Part shown: positions 41,975-50,810 of the stretch, one piece after another
Layout of the letters: the number at the start of each line of letters is the position of its first letter
Numbering within the stretch: the stretch's first letter is position 1
DNA from: Sphingomonas sp. DG1-23
Lineage (GTDB): Bacteria; Pseudomonadota; Alphaproteobacteria; Sphingomonadales; Sphingomonadaceae
Length of the DNA stretch: 64,000 nucleotides
Direction: 5' to 3'
NCBI RefSeq assembly: GCF_030730875.1
Contig: NZ_JAVAMA010000016.1
Coordinates: 1-64,000 of the forward strand
Translations under genes and position numbers: made by a program
Notes under the pieces: model-generated
What the model was told of the DNA's origin: nothing
The model's input: the letters and a program-made list of their open reading frames with translations, nothing else
The model's database searches: none

Positions 41975-44317
41975 TCAGAACTTGACCGTCCCGGTCACGA
42001 ACACCTGGCGCGGATTGCCGTAATATGCAGTGAGCACGCCCTCGGTGCCGAGCGTCGGGACATAGGCGCCGGCCGGCGTGCGCAGGAACTCCCCGGTATC
42101 GGGGTTCTGCGCGAGGAAATTATAGCCCGACACGATGTAGCGCTTGTTGGTCAGGTTGCGGCCATGCACCCCGAGCGAGAAGGTCTGGTTGATGTCCCAC
42201 ACCAGATTGGCATCGAGCAAGGTATAGGCCGGCTGATCGAGCAAGGGCGTGCGCAATTCGAACTGCTGCGAATCGCCGCGATACGAGACGGTGGTGCTCG
42301 CGCTGATCGAGCCCTCGCCGACCGGCACCGTATAGGCCAGGGTGCCGCTCGCGGTCAGGTCCGGGGTATTCTGAATCTTGCGGCGGTCCGCCACGTCGAT
42401 ACCGCGCGCATCGATGAAGCGCAGATATTTCGCGTCGAGATAGCCGAGCGTCCAGCTGAGGTTGAGCGTGCCGCCGGGCGCGCCGAGATCGCGCGAGGCG
42501 ACCACATTGCCCTCGAATTCCACGCCCTTGATCCGCGCCTTGCCGGCATTGGTGGTGACGCCGATAAAGGTCTGCTGGCCGTTCACCGTGGTGCCGATCG
42601 AGCCGGGCACCTGAACGTCGGTATAGTCCGACTGGAAGGCGGCGATCGCCAGATTGACCCGCCGGTCGAACAGGCCTGTTTTGTAGCCCACCTCATAGGT
42701 CGTGACCTTTTCGGGATCGAAAGCGAGGAAATCGTATATCTGCTGCGGCGTGCACGCCCCGCCCGCCGGGGTGCGGCACGCGGTCGACTGGCCGCGCGGA
42801 TCGAAGCCGCCGCCCTTGAAGCCCTTGGCCCAGCTCGCATAGAGATTGTGATCGGCATTGGGCTTGAAGCTGATCGAGGCGCGCGGGGTGAACTGCGCAA
42901 AATCGGCCTCGCCGCGGAAGTTGGACGTGGTGGCGAACAAGGTGCCGGCGCCGCCGAAGAAAGGCGAGCCGCCGCCGAGGAAGGTCTGGCGCAGCACCGT
43001 CGACTGGCGCTGATCCCAGGTATAACGCCCGCCCGCCGAAACGCTGAACATCTCGCCGAGATCATAGGTGAAATCGCCGAAGATCGCGACGGTGTCGGTG
43101 AAGACATTGCCATAGGTCAGCGCGGTCACCCCGCCCGGCAGCCGCACGTCGAACACGGTGCGCGCCTCGGCGTCGAGATAATAGACGCCGAGCAGGCCCG
43201 AGAAGGATCCGGTGTCGACGAGGAGTTGCGCTTCCTGGCTGAACTGCTTGTTGTTGTAGAAGGCCGGTACGTCGACCTGCACCGCGGCGAGCGAATCGAA
43301 GTCGATCGGCGTCGCGCTGTCGTCCTTGCGATAGCTGGTGATCGAGCGGAAGGTCAGCCAGTCGGCGGGCTTCAATTCGATCAGCCCGGTGACGCCCCAT
43401 GCCTCGACTTCCTGCGCCGGACTGGTGAGGCCGGCGCGGGTGTCGTAGACATCGTCGAGCACGGGCGCGCCGGTGGCGATGCCGGGGATCAGGCGGTGGC
43501 CGCCGCGCGGCTGGCTGGTGTCCTTGGTATAGTCGCCCGAGATGCGGAAGAACGCCTCGGCGCTCGGCTCGAACTCGACCGTCCCGCGCGCGGCCCACAG
43601 ATCCTTGTCGTAATTCTCGGAGCCGGTCGTCAGATTCTCGCCGAAGCCGTCGCGCGTGAGCCTCGCATATGCCGCCCCGACGCGCAGCCCGCTATTGCCG
43701 ATCGGGGCGCTGGCGCTGACCACGGCGTCGATCTGGTTGTACGAGCCATAGCTGCCGCGCAGCTTGACCGTCGGCGTGTCGCCGAGCCGGCGCGTCACAT
43801 ATTTCACGGCGCCGCCGATGGTGTTGCGACCATAGAGCGTGCCCTGCGGCCCGCGCAGCACTTCGATCCGCTCGACATCGTAAATGTCGAGCACCGCGGC
43901 CTGCGGACGGTTGAGATAGACGTCGTCGAGATAGATGCCGACACCGGCTTCGAACCCGGCGACCGGATCCTGCTGGCCGACGCCGCGAATGAAAGCGGAC
44001 AGCGTCGAATTGGTACCGCGCGACACTTCGAGCGTGACGTTGGGGGTTGTGTTCGAGATGTCGGTGATGTCGAGCGCACCCGATGCCTCGAGCTGCTCGC
44101 CGGTAAAGGCAGTGACGGCGATCGGCACGTCACGCAGCGTCTCCTCGCGGCGGCGTGCGGTGACGACGATCTCGCCGTCATACCCTTGCGTCTCCGCTTG
44201 TTCTTCGACCGGCGCGGCAGTGCCGGCGTCCTGCGCAAGCGCCGGAAACGCGGCGAGCGCGGCCAAGGCGGTGCCGGCGTGGAGAATCGTGCGGGCAGAC
44301 GGCATCAGGCGTGACAT
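41975..44317 (-). CDS. TonB-dependent receptor, sphingomonad catabolic type
   Basis: A 780-residue outer membrane receptor. Signal peptide ending ALAALAAFPALAQ; TonB box DGEIVVTARRREETLRDVPI, of the kind typical for large sphingomonad receptor families. The plug (about 55-165) has FIRGVGQQDPVAGFEAGVGI, VYLNRPQAAVLDIYDVERIE and VLRGPQGTLYGRNTIGGAVK; the barrel ends FVTGTVKF. Receptors of this subtype import varied carbon sources rather than only siderophores. ATG 44317 has GGGGAGGA. It is divergent from a TetR gene, with a palindrome in between that is the likely operator, and is followed by the MFS gene in the same direction. Confidence 0.94.
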   Translation of the reverse strand: MSRLMPSARTILHAGTALAALAAFPALAQDAGTAAPVEEQAETQGYDGEIVVTARRREETLRDVPIAVTAFTGEQLEASGALDITDISNTTPNVTLEVSRGTNSTLSAFIRGVGQQDPVAGFEAGVGIYLDDVYLNRPQAAVLDIYDVERIEVLRGPQGTLYGRNTIGGAVKYVTRRLGDTPTVKLRGSYGSYNQIDAVVSASAPIGNSGLRVGAAYARLTRDGFGENLTTGSENYDKDLWAARGTVEFEPSAEAFFRISGDYTKDTSQPRGGHRLIPGIATGAPVLDDVYDTRAGLTSPAQEVEAWGVTGLIELKPADWLTFRSITSYRKDDSATPIDFDSLAAVQVDVPAFYNNKQFSQEAQLLVDTGSFSGLLGVYYLDAEARTVFDVRLPGGVTALTYGNVFTDTVAIFGDFTYDLGEMFSVSAGGRYTWDQRQSTVLRQTFLGGGSPFFGGAGTLFATTSNFRGEADFAQFTPRASISFKPNADHNLYASWAKGFKGGGFDPRGQSTACRTPAGGACTPQQIYDFLAFDPEKVTTYEVGYKTGLFDRRVNLAIAAFQSDYTDVQVPGSIGTTVNGQQTFIGVTTNAGKARIKGVEFEGNVVASRDLGAPGGTLNLSWTLGYLDAKYLRFIDARGIDVADRRKIQNTPDLTASGTLAYTVPVGEGSISASTTVSYRGDSQQFELRTPLLDQPAYTLLDANLVWDINQTFSLGVHGRNLTNKRYIVSGYNFLAQNPDTGEFLRTPAGAYVPTLGTEGVLTAYYGNPRQVFVTGTVKF

Positions 44318-44381
44318 GGTTTTCCTCCCCAGAATTCGACCCGGTCTTGTGCGGGTTGTAAGCTGTCGAAGGACGCTATAC

Positions 44382-44402
44382 TGAAACCTGAACCGGGTTT
44401 CA
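44382..44402. promoter_or_regulatory. Palindromic operator candidate between receptor and TetR genes
   Basis: TGAAACC-N7-GGTTTCA lies in the 110-base divergent region, 26 bases before the regulator start and 65 before the receptor start. Its size and symmetry suit a TetR-family dimer. A TATACT -10-like element on the plus strand lies just left of it (44377-44382). Confidence 0.6.
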
Positions 44403-44427
44403 ACTTGGAAGAACAGGAGGGGTGACG

Positions 44428-45081
44428 ATGACGAGCGAGAGGGGCACGAATGCCGCATCGCACTCCGCGGCGACTGCCGAGGCGGCGAGCGCCGGCAAGG
44501 AGCCGCGCACCGCGCGCGGCCGCAAGACGCTGCGCGCGATCCTTGACGCGGCGGCCGAGGAGTTCGGCGAAAAGGGTTTCCACGAGGGCTCGATCAGCGG
44601 GATCACCCGCCGCGCCGGCGTCGCGCTGGGCAGCTTCTACACCTATTTCGATTCGAAGGACGACGTGTTCCGCGCGCTCGTCCGCGACATGTCCGAACAG
44701 GTGCGTGAGCATGTCGCGCCGGCGCTCAAGGGCGCGCCGGGCCAGATCGCGGCCGAGCAGGCGGCGCTGCTCGCCTTCATCCGGTTCGCGCGCACCCACA
44801 AGGAGATCTACCGGATCATCGACGAAGCCGAGTTCGTCGACCCCGAGAGCTTCCGCATGCATTATGCCACCACCGCCGATCGCATCGCCAGACGTCTGCG
44901 CGCCGCCGCGGAACGCGGCGAGGTGCGCGACGATGTCGGCGAAGTTCATGCTTGGGCGATCATGGGCATGAACGTCTTTCTCGGGCTGCGCTACAGCGTC
45001 TGGGAAGAGGACGTCGCGCCCGAGGCGATCGCCGAGACCGTGGCGGCGATGCTGGCGCGGGGAATCGCCACCAGCACCTGA
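44428..45081 (+). CDS. TetR/AcrR family transcriptional regulator
   Basis: A 217-residue regulator. The N-terminal HTH spans about residues 30-80: ARGRKTLRAILDAAAEEFGE, KGFHEGSISGITRRAGVALG, SFYTYFDSKDDVFRALV, with the recognition helix in GSFYTYF. The C-terminal ligand domain (EIYRIIDEAEFVDPESFRMH, MGMNVFLGLRYSVWEE) resembles TetR members that sense acyl-CoA or hydrophobic ligands. It probably represses itself and the divergent receptor gene. ATG 44428 is chosen because AGGAGG is 7 bases upstream; GTG 44422 would be too close. Confidence 0.93.
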   Translation: MTSERGTNAASHSAATAEAASAGKEPRTARGRKTLRAILDAAAEEFGEKGFHEGSISGITRRAGVALGSFYTYFDSKDDVFRALVRDMSEQVREHVAPALKGAPGQIAAEQAALLAFIRFARTHKEIYRIIDEAEFVDPESFRMHYATTADRIARRLRAAAERGEVRDDVGEVHAWAIMGMNVFLGLRYSVWEEDVAPEAIAETVAAMLARGIATST

Positions 45082-45145
45082 TCTGCGAGCACAAGGCGCG
45101 ACCTGCCCCCGGCGGCGTTCGGATGCGTCACGCCGCTGCCCCTTC

Positions 45146-46105
45146 ATGACAAGCAATGAACTTCCGGATGGCTCGCGCTGTTCTTCCTTCATGGCACCGG
45201 AGGAAAGCGCCTTCCCCGGATTTGAATCGCTCTGGCTCGATTCCGGTCGAGAGCCGATCTTCGTGCGCCGGGGCGGCACCGGGCCCGCCGTGCTTCTGCT
45301 GCACGGCTTCCCCCAAACCGGCCTGATGTGGCGTGAAGTCGCGCCGCTGCTCGCAGCCGGCTTCACGGTCTTCGTCGCGGACTTGCCGGGATATGGGCGC
45401 AGTGGCTGCCCCCGCGACAGGGACGACCACGCCTCCATGTCCAAACGCGCAATGGCTGCGACGCTCACACGCGCCATGGGAAATGCCGGGTACGAACGCT
45501 TCGCGATCATCGGCCATGACCGCGGCGGCCGCGTCGCCTATCGCGCGGCTCTCGATCACCCCGATCGCATCTCGCATGTCGCCGTGCTCGATGTCGTCCC
45601 GACTTACGAAGTGTGGGACCGCGCAGACGCCCGCCTCGCCTTGGCGTTCTGGCCATTCTCCCTGCTCGCGCAGCCGGCACCGCTCCCCGAACGTCTGATA
45701 GCGGCGGCGCCGGATGCCGTTGTCGACAATGCGATCACCCATTGGGGATCGTCGCCGGACGCATTTCCCGCCTGGATTCGCGAAGCCTATGTCGAGGCGC
45801 TGCGCGACCCCGCGCATGTCCACGCCATCTGTGAGGAATATCGCGCCGCGGCGGGCGTGGATCGGGAGGTCGACAAAGCCGATCTCGACGCGGAGCATCG
45901 CATTGCCTGCCCGCTCCTGGCGCTATGGAGCGACCAGGGAGGACTCGCGGCCTGGTATGAGGATGCGGGGGGACCGCTCGGCCTGTGGCGGCGCTGGGCC
46001 GATGCGGTGCAAGGCCAGCCGGTATCGGGTGGCCATTTCTTCCCCGAGGAACATCCGGCCGGGACGGCGATGCTCCTCCGCAACTTTCTGACGCACCGCG
46101 GTTAA
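45146..46105 (+). CDS. Alpha/beta hydrolase, haloacetate dehalogenase-like
   Basis: A 319-residue alpha/beta hydrolase. Its nucleophile elbow reads IIGHDRGGRVAYRAALDHPD, with Asp (about D125) instead of Ser and arginines at 126 and 129, the pattern of fluoro/haloacetate dehalogenases and epoxide hydrolase relatives. H53 in HGFPQTG provides the oxyanion segment, VLDVVPTYEVWDRA follows as in fluoroacetate dehalogenase, and the base histidine lies in SGGHFFPEEHP (about H297). W169 is kept, but the neighbouring halide-binding His seems replaced by Phe, so defluorination is unproven. No ribosome binding site is clear; ATG 45191 is an alternative. It follows the TetR gene by 64 bases. Confidence 0.82.
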   Translation: MTSNELPDGSRCSSFMAPEESAFPGFESLWLDSGREPIFVRRGGTGPAVLLLHGFPQTGLMWREVAPLLAAGFTVFVADLPGYGRSGCPRDRDDHASMSKRAMAATLTRAMGNAGYERFAIIGHDRGGRVAYRAALDHPDRISHVAVLDVVPTYEVWDRADARLALAFWPFSLLAQPAPLPERLIAAAPDAVVDNAITHWGSSPDAFPAWIREAYVEALRDPAHVHAICEEYRAAAGVDREVDKADLDAEHRIACPLLALWSDQGGLAAWYEDAGGPLGLWRRWADAVQGQPVSGGHFFPEEHPAGTAMLLRNFLTHRG

Positions 46106-46129
46106 GGCTAGCGGCCCTGCGCGCGCTTT

Positions 46130-46660
46130 TCAGTCCTTGCCGAGCTTGCCCTTGAGCGCAGCGGCAAGGGGACTCAGCGGCCCCGCATCCTCGTCGCTGA
46201 TCACGCCGGCCTGCCGGAGCACTTCCGCCGCGTTCGGACTGCGCGGAAAGGGATCGAGCGCGAGCGCGAGGGTCTCCGCCGCCGCCTCGCCGAGATCCAG
46301 AACGCTCCCGATGTAAAACACGGTGTCCATCTCTTCCTCGTCGAGTTCGACATCGTCATGGCTTTCCTCTCCCTCGGGCTCGGGCAGGAAACGGATCGCG
46401 AAATCCTCGTCGATAGTCGCGGGCAGCGGATCGCCGGTGACGCCGCAGGACTGAGTCACCGCCGACGACAGATGGCCGGTCGCGAGAATTCCGATCGCGT
46501 CGCGGCGAAGCGCGAAGCGCGCGGCCAGCCGATCGATGCCGACCAGATCGAAGCGCCGGGCGAGCGCGGCGCATTCTTCGGGCGTGGCTTCTATCTCGAC
46601 GGCGGTTTCGCCGGCGCCGATCTGGTCGAGCCGATGCGGGCGCGGGAATTCGGAGGTCAT
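46130..46660 (-). CDS. YceD/DUF177 family protein
   Basis: A 176-residue acidic protein of the DUF177 (YceD) family. The core TQSCGVTGDPLPATIDEDFA and the acidic strand DVELDEEEMDTVFYIGSVLD followed by AAETLALALDPFPRSP are typical. In many bacteria the gene precedes rpmF and plsX and acts in rRNA maturation or lipid synthesis control; here that context is missing. Its ATG overlaps the stop of the cytochrome bc1 chaperone gene (ATGA, 46657-46660), a pairing common in alphaproteobacteria. Confidence 0.88.
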   Translation of the reverse strand: MTSEFPRPHRLDQIGAGETAVEIEATPEECAALARRFDLVGIDRLAARFALRRDAIGILATGHLSSAVTQSCGVTGDPLPATIDEDFAIRFLPEPEGEESHDDVELDEEEMDTVFYIGSVLDLGEAAAETLALALDPFPRSPNAAEVLRQAGVISDEDAGPLSPLAAALKGKLGKD

Positions 46661-47169
46661 TGCGGCACCTCCCCGGCGAGGACGGCGGCGGTGGGCAGGG
46701 CCGCCAGCCTGTCGCGCAATCCGAGCAAGTGCGTCTCGACATGGGCCAGCGCGGCGTCGGTCGGCGGATGCCCGCGATAGAGGTTGCGAACCAGCGCCGG
46801 GCCCAGCCCGTCACCCGCCAGGCCGGCGCGATAGGCGTCGAGCCGGCCGCCGACCATGCCCATCATCCGCCCCATATGCTTGCCGACGACGATATCGCCG
46901 ATGCCGATCTCGCGCAGTTGACCGTCCATGTCGTCGATGAAGCATTCGGCGAGCGCGGTGCTCGGCGCGATCGCTTGCGGATCGCTCTCGAGCCGCAGCA
47001 GCACCAGCGACAGAATCGCGGCGATCATGTCGAAGCGGCCGTCGATCGTGTCGGGAACTTCGCCTTGCAGATACCAATGCGGGGCGCGGCCGGCGGCGAC
47101 GATCGCGTCATAGAGCTTCGGCGCCGTGCCGCGATCGGAGGCGCCGAACAGGCGCTTGAGCAGTCCCAT
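46657..47169 (-). CDS. Ubiquinol-cytochrome c chaperone family protein (CBP3-like)
   Basis: A 170-residue protein of the Ubiq_cyt_C_chap family. Typical segments are KLYDAIVAAGRAPHWYLQG, GRFDMIAAILSLVLLRLE, ALAECFIDDMDGQLREIGIG, DIVVGKHMGRMMGMVGGRLD and ALVRNLYRG. Mitochondrial CBP3 helps cytochrome b assembly for the bc1 complex; a similar role is presumed for bacterial members. It is the first gene of a two-gene operon with the YceD-like gene, and is divergent from bamE, a gene arrangement seen across sphingomonads. Confidence 0.9.
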   Translation of the reverse strand: MGLLKRLFGASDRGTAPKLYDAIVAAGRAPHWYLQGEVPDTIDGRFDMIAAILSLVLLRLESDPQAIAPSTALAECFIDDMDGQLREIGIGDIVVGKHMGRMMGMVGGRLDAYRAGLAGDGLGPALVRNLYRGHPPTDAALAHVETHLLGLRDRLAALPTAAVLAGEVPQ

Positions 47170-47289
47170 GTTGGTTCTTCGTCCGTGTGAAAGCGGGCGC
47201 GACCTTGTTTGGCCGCATTTTGCCGCATATTGAGGCGAATGGCGCGCGATGCAATGCGCGCCGGTGCTCGCGTTGCCCTGGAGATTTCG

Positions 47290-47769
47290 ATGCCCTTCCC
47301 CGTTCGCCTTGCCGGTTGCGCCGCGCTCCTCGCCGCCATGGGCAGCACCGCCTGCGCGCCGATCAAGTCGCACCAGGGCTATGTGATCGACAAGGAGCTG
47401 GTCGATTCGGTGCAGCCCGGGGTCGATACCCGCGAATCGGTGATGCAGACGCTCGGCCGCCCGACGCTGACCAGCCAATTCAACCAGGGCGAATGGTATT
47501 ACGTGTCGCGCGACAGCCGGAATTTCGGCTATAGCGATCCCAAGGTCCGCGAGCAGACCACGATCCGCGTACGCTTCGATGCGGCCGGCAACGTCGCCGC
47601 GGTCGACCGGATGAACCAGGATCTGATCGCATCGGTCGATCCCTACGGCAAGACCACCCCGACCCTCGGTCGCAAGCGCAGCTTCTTCAGCGATCTGTTC
47701 GGCAATATCGGCACGGTCGGCGCGCCGGGCACCGGCGGCGCGGGCGCACCCGGTGGTTCGGGTCAGTAA
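47290..47769 (+). CDS. bamE: Outer membrane protein assembly factor BamE
   Basis: A 159-residue SmpA/OmlA lipoprotein, component of the BAM complex that inserts outer membrane barrels. The signal peptide ends at AAMGSTAC, placing the lipidated cysteine near residue 22. The core GYVIDKELVDSVQPGVDTRE, VMQTLGRPTLTSQFNQGEWY and IRVRFDAAGNVAAVDRM is diagnostic. The tail (about residues 125-159) is Gly/Pro-rich. ATG 47290 follows TGGAG; the frame is open upstream but lacks a signal peptide there. Confidence 0.93.
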   Translation: MPFPVRLAGCAALLAAMGSTACAPIKSHQGYVIDKELVDSVQPGVDTRESVMQTLGRPTLTSQFNQGEWYYVSRDSRNFGYSDPKVREQTTIRVRFDAAGNVAAVDRMNQDLIASVDPYGKTTPTLGRKRSFFSDLFGNIGTVGAPGTGGAGAPGGSGQ

Positions 47770-47869
47770 GCTTGCTGATTGCTGACCGCGGCATTCCCGC
47801 GCGGTTCAGCGAGCCTCCTCCAGAGTGCGAAGGTGCCGGAGAAAACCGGCCTGTGTCCGGAGGAACGAC

Positions 47870-48391
47870 ATGAAGAAGATCATCACCGCAGCCTTGCTGG
47901 CCGCCGTCGCGATGCCGGCGGTGGCGCTGCCGACCACAGCGAGCGCACAATCGAACCGCGAGCTGCGCCGCGACCGTCAGGATATTCGCGAGGAACAGCG
48001 CGAGCTGCGCGACGCCCGCCGCCGCGGCGATCGCAGCGACATCCGCGACGAGCGCCGCGACGTCCGCGAGGCCCGTCAGGAATATCGCGAGGATCTGCGC
48101 GACCGCAATCGCCGCTGGGGCGACAATGACTGGCGCGACTATCGCGGCCGCAACCGCGGCGTCTATGCCCGCGGCAATTGGCGCGCGCCGTTCGGCTATA
48201 CCCGCTTCCGCAGCGGCGTGCGGATCGCGCCGAATTATTGGGGTTCGCGCTACGTCATCTCCGATCCGTGGCGCTATCGCCTGCCCTCGGCCGGCCGCTA
48301 TCAGCGCTGGGTGCGCCATTATGACGACGTGCTGTTGATCGACACGCGCCGCGGCATCGTGATCCGGACGATCCCGGGCTTCTATTGGTAA
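47870..48391 (+). CDS. RcnB-like periplasmic protein with charged repeat region
   Basis: A 173-residue exported protein (signal peptide MKKIITAALLAAVAMPAVAL ending ASAQ). Residues about 28-95 are almost only Arg, Asp and Glu (RRDRQDIREEQRELRDARRR, DERRDVREARQEYREDLRDR), forming a charged helix. The C-terminal 60 residues (RFRSGVRIAPNYWGSRYVIS, YRLPSAGRYQRWVRHYDDVL, GIVIRTIPGFYW) match RcnB-family proteins, linked in E. coli to Ni/Co homeostasis. A metal role here is uncertain. GGAGG precedes ATG 47870, and a hairpin follows the stop. Confidence 0.88.
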   Translation: MKKIITAALLAAVAMPAVALPTTASAQSNRELRRDRQDIREEQRELRDARRRGDRSDIRDERRDVREARQEYREDLRDRNRRWGDNDWRDYRGRNRGVYARGNWRAPFGYTRFRSGVRIAPNYWGSRYVISDPWRYRLPSAGRYQRWVRHYDDVLLIDTRRGIVIRTIPGFYW

Positions 48392-48397
48392 AGCCCC

Positions 48398-48426
48398 ACC
48401 CCGGAGCGGCGGCGTCGCTCCGGGGT
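48398..48426. terminator. Hairpin after the RcnB-like gene
   Basis: ACCCCGGAGC pairs with GCTCCGGGGT (10 bp, 9-base loop) starting 7 bases after the stop. A short TT follows, so it is a plausible terminator. Confidence 0.6.
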
Positions 48427-48557
48427 TCGGCCGCGCCGATTGCGGCAGCGCGGCCGGTGCCCGTGAGCACAGTCCCGAAAGGGGTAGGACCGCGCGATTG
48501 AACGCGCGAAAAAGCATTTCGCTCCCGTAGCGACTTTCGAATTTCGGCGGCCGAATT

Positions 48558-50801
48558 TCAGCGAATCGTGAAGAGGATCTGATCGACCACCCGGCCGCCG
48601 AGATCCACCAGCTTGAGCCGGTGCTGGCCGCGCCGCGGGAGGATCAGCGGCCGGGTATCGGCGGTGCCGAGATCGTCGCGATCGAGCAGCAGGCGATGCC
48701 CGGCGACTTCCCCTGCCACGGCGATCGCGAGGCGCTGGCGGTCGAGCGGAATATCGGGATCCAGCGCATAGACGCTTCCCGCCACCGGGTTGACGATGTG
48801 GGGGCGCCGTGCCGCGGCAGGCGCCGAGGCGACTTCGCTGAGCGCCGTACCCTTTATGAAATATTCGCGGCGCGGCTGCTCGATGCCTTCGGCAAAACGG
48901 ATCGTCCGTGACTCGATCCCGGGCGGCGGTGGCGACGCTCTTCCGGGGGTGGCGCTGTGCAGTGCCATCATGACGTCACGCCAGACCGGCGCCGCGCCGC
49001 TGGTTCCCGAGACCGCGCGCATCGGATCGCCCTCGAGATTGCCCACCCAGACGCCGACCGTGAACCGGTCGCTGAAGCCGATGCACCAATTGTCGCGCAT
49101 CGCCTTTGAGGTGCCCGTCTTGGCTGCCGCCCAGAATGGCAGCCGCAACGCCGAATCGACTCCGAAGGTGCCGGCGCGGGCATTGGGATCGGCCAGAATG
49201 TCGGCGACGATCCATGCCGCCTCCGGCGAAACGATCTTCCGCAGCGGCGCCTTGTGCGTGGCGCGAGTAAGTCGCAGCGGCGACCAGCGTCCGCCGAGCG
49301 CGAGGCTGCGAAACGCAGCAACCTGTTCTAGCAAAGTCACTTCCGCCGAGCCCAGAGCGAGCGAATAGCCGTAATATTGGCCGTCCTCGACCAGCCCGCG
49401 ATAGCCGGTATCCCATAGCCGGTCGCGAAACGCATCGACTCCGGTGAGCAGCAAGGCGCGCACCGCCGGCACGTTGAGCGACCCCGCCAGCGCGACCCGC
49501 GCCGAGACCGGCCCCTTGAACGCACGATCGTAATTTTGCGGGACGTATAGCCCCGAAGCAGTGTCGAGCTGGACCGGCGAATCGTCGAGGATCGAAGCAG
49601 CGGTGAGATAGCCCTTCTCGATCGCCTGCGCGTAGAGGAACGGCTTGAGCGTCGAGCCCGCCTGCCGGTACGCCGACGCGCCGTCGACAGCGGCCGCAGT
49701 CGATTCGCCGCCGATCCCGCCGACATAAGCGAGCACGTCGCCGCTGGCATTGTCGACCACCACCACCGCGCCGTCGCGTGCGCGGGTGCCGCCCAGCCCC
49801 TGCAGCTGCCGCCGCAGCGCCGCGATCGCGACCGACTGGATCCGCGCGTCGAGCGTGGAGGTGATCCGTGCGCCGGGCTTGTCGAGCAGCTTGGCCGACA
49901 GATGCGGCGCGAGCCCCGGATCGAGCGCGAGGCTGCGCGCCGGCCCCAGCATCGACGCCGCTGCGCCGGCGAAACGGCTGCAATCCTTGTCGTGGCCGAG
50001 CGCGCAGGCGCGCCGCGCGACTTCGGTCGATCCCGCCCCCGGATTGGGCAGCAACGCCGCGAGCAGCAGCGCATCGTCGCGGGTGAGCGTCGCCGGGGTC
50101 TTGCCGAACAGCCCGAGCGCGGCGGCGGCGATCCCCTGCGCCTCGCCGCGAAAGCCGGCGAGGTTGAGATACGCCTCGAGGATCTGGTCCTTGCTCCAGC
50201 GCGCCTCGAGCCCTGCACCCGCGCGCATCTGGCGGAGCTTATCCCATGTGCCGCGATGCCCCGGCGCGGCGAGCTCGGGGGCGAGATAGGCGGCGACCTG
50301 CATCGACAAGGTCGAGGCGCCGCGCGCGCGCTTGCCCTCGAGCCGGTCGCGGAGCGCGCCGCCCAGCGCCCACCAGTCGACGCCGTCATGGCTGCGGAAG
50401 CGCCGGTCCTCGGCGGCGACCAAGGTGTCGCGCGCGACTTGCGAGACGTCGGCGAGCCGGACCCAGCCGAGCCGGCGCGCCCGATAATCGACGCGGCTGC
50501 TGTCTATCAGGCGACCGTTGCGGTCGTACAGCCAGGCTTCAGACGGCTTCCAGTTGGCGACCACCGCGGCATAGCCGGGCAGCGGCGGCGGGCGGGTGAT
50601 CCATGACAGGGTGACGAAGGTGCCGATCAGCAGCGCGGCAGCGGCGAGCACGATGCGCATCGGGGTGAAGACCCCGCGCCAGCCGCGTTCGCGAAAAGCG
50701 GCGCGCTGGCCACGTGCCCATGCGGCGAGCGCTTCGGGGAAGCGGTCTATCCTGCCGGCGACGACGCCAAGTGCCGCCAGCAGATCTCCGAAACGACGCA
50801 T
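48558..50801 (-). CDS. pbpC: Penicillin-binding protein 1C
   Basis: A 747-residue bifunctional class A PBP. After a cytoplasmic segment and one membrane helix (RIVLAAAALLIGTFVTLSWI) comes the GT51 glycosyltransferase domain (AAEDRRFRSHDGVDWWALGG, GASTLSMQVAAYL), then the transpeptidase with SxxK in AGSTLKPFLYAQ (about residue 387), SxN in AGSLNVPAV and KTGTS, and a C-terminal PBP1C-specific beta domain (ALDPDIPLDRQRLAIAVAGE). It builds peptidoglycan in the periplasm. In many bacteria pbpC is paired with an alpha-2-macroglobulin gene, as here; a long inverted repeat lies between. Confidence 0.95.
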   Translation of the reverse strand: MRRFGDLLAALGVVAGRIDRFPEALAAWARGQRAAFRERGWRGVFTPMRIVLAAAALLIGTFVTLSWITRPPPLPGYAAVVANWKPSEAWLYDRNGRLIDSSRVDYRARRLGWVRLADVSQVARDTLVAAEDRRFRSHDGVDWWALGGALRDRLEGKRARGASTLSMQVAAYLAPELAAPGHRGTWDKLRQMRAGAGLEARWSKDQILEAYLNLAGFRGEAQGIAAAALGLFGKTPATLTRDDALLLAALLPNPGAGSTEVARRACALGHDKDCSRFAGAAASMLGPARSLALDPGLAPHLSAKLLDKPGARITSTLDARIQSVAIAALRRQLQGLGGTRARDGAVVVVDNASGDVLAYVGGIGGESTAAAVDGASAYRQAGSTLKPFLYAQAIEKGYLTAASILDDSPVQLDTASGLYVPQNYDRAFKGPVSARVALAGSLNVPAVRALLLTGVDAFRDRLWDTGYRGLVEDGQYYGYSLALGSAEVTLLEQVAAFRSLALGGRWSPLRLTRATHKAPLRKIVSPEAAWIVADILADPNARAGTFGVDSALRLPFWAAAKTGTSKAMRDNWCIGFSDRFTVGVWVGNLEGDPMRAVSGTSGAAPVWRDVMMALHSATPGRASPPPPGIESRTIRFAEGIEQPRREYFIKGTALSEVASAPAAARRPHIVNPVAGSVYALDPDIPLDRQRLAIAVAGEVAGHRLLLDRDDLGTADTRPLILPRRGQHRLKLVDLGGRVVDQILFTIR

Positions 50802-50810
50802 CAGCCTAGG

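Noticed and set aside
41891-44314. 807-codon plus-strand frame opposite the second TonB-dependent receptor
   Set aside because: Shadow of a clear receptor gene with TonB box, plug and barrel; its own translation has no family pattern.
48430-48557. Small RNA in the gap between the RcnB-like gene and pbpC
   Set aside because: Only short GC palindromes; no promoter-terminator arrangement that I can support.
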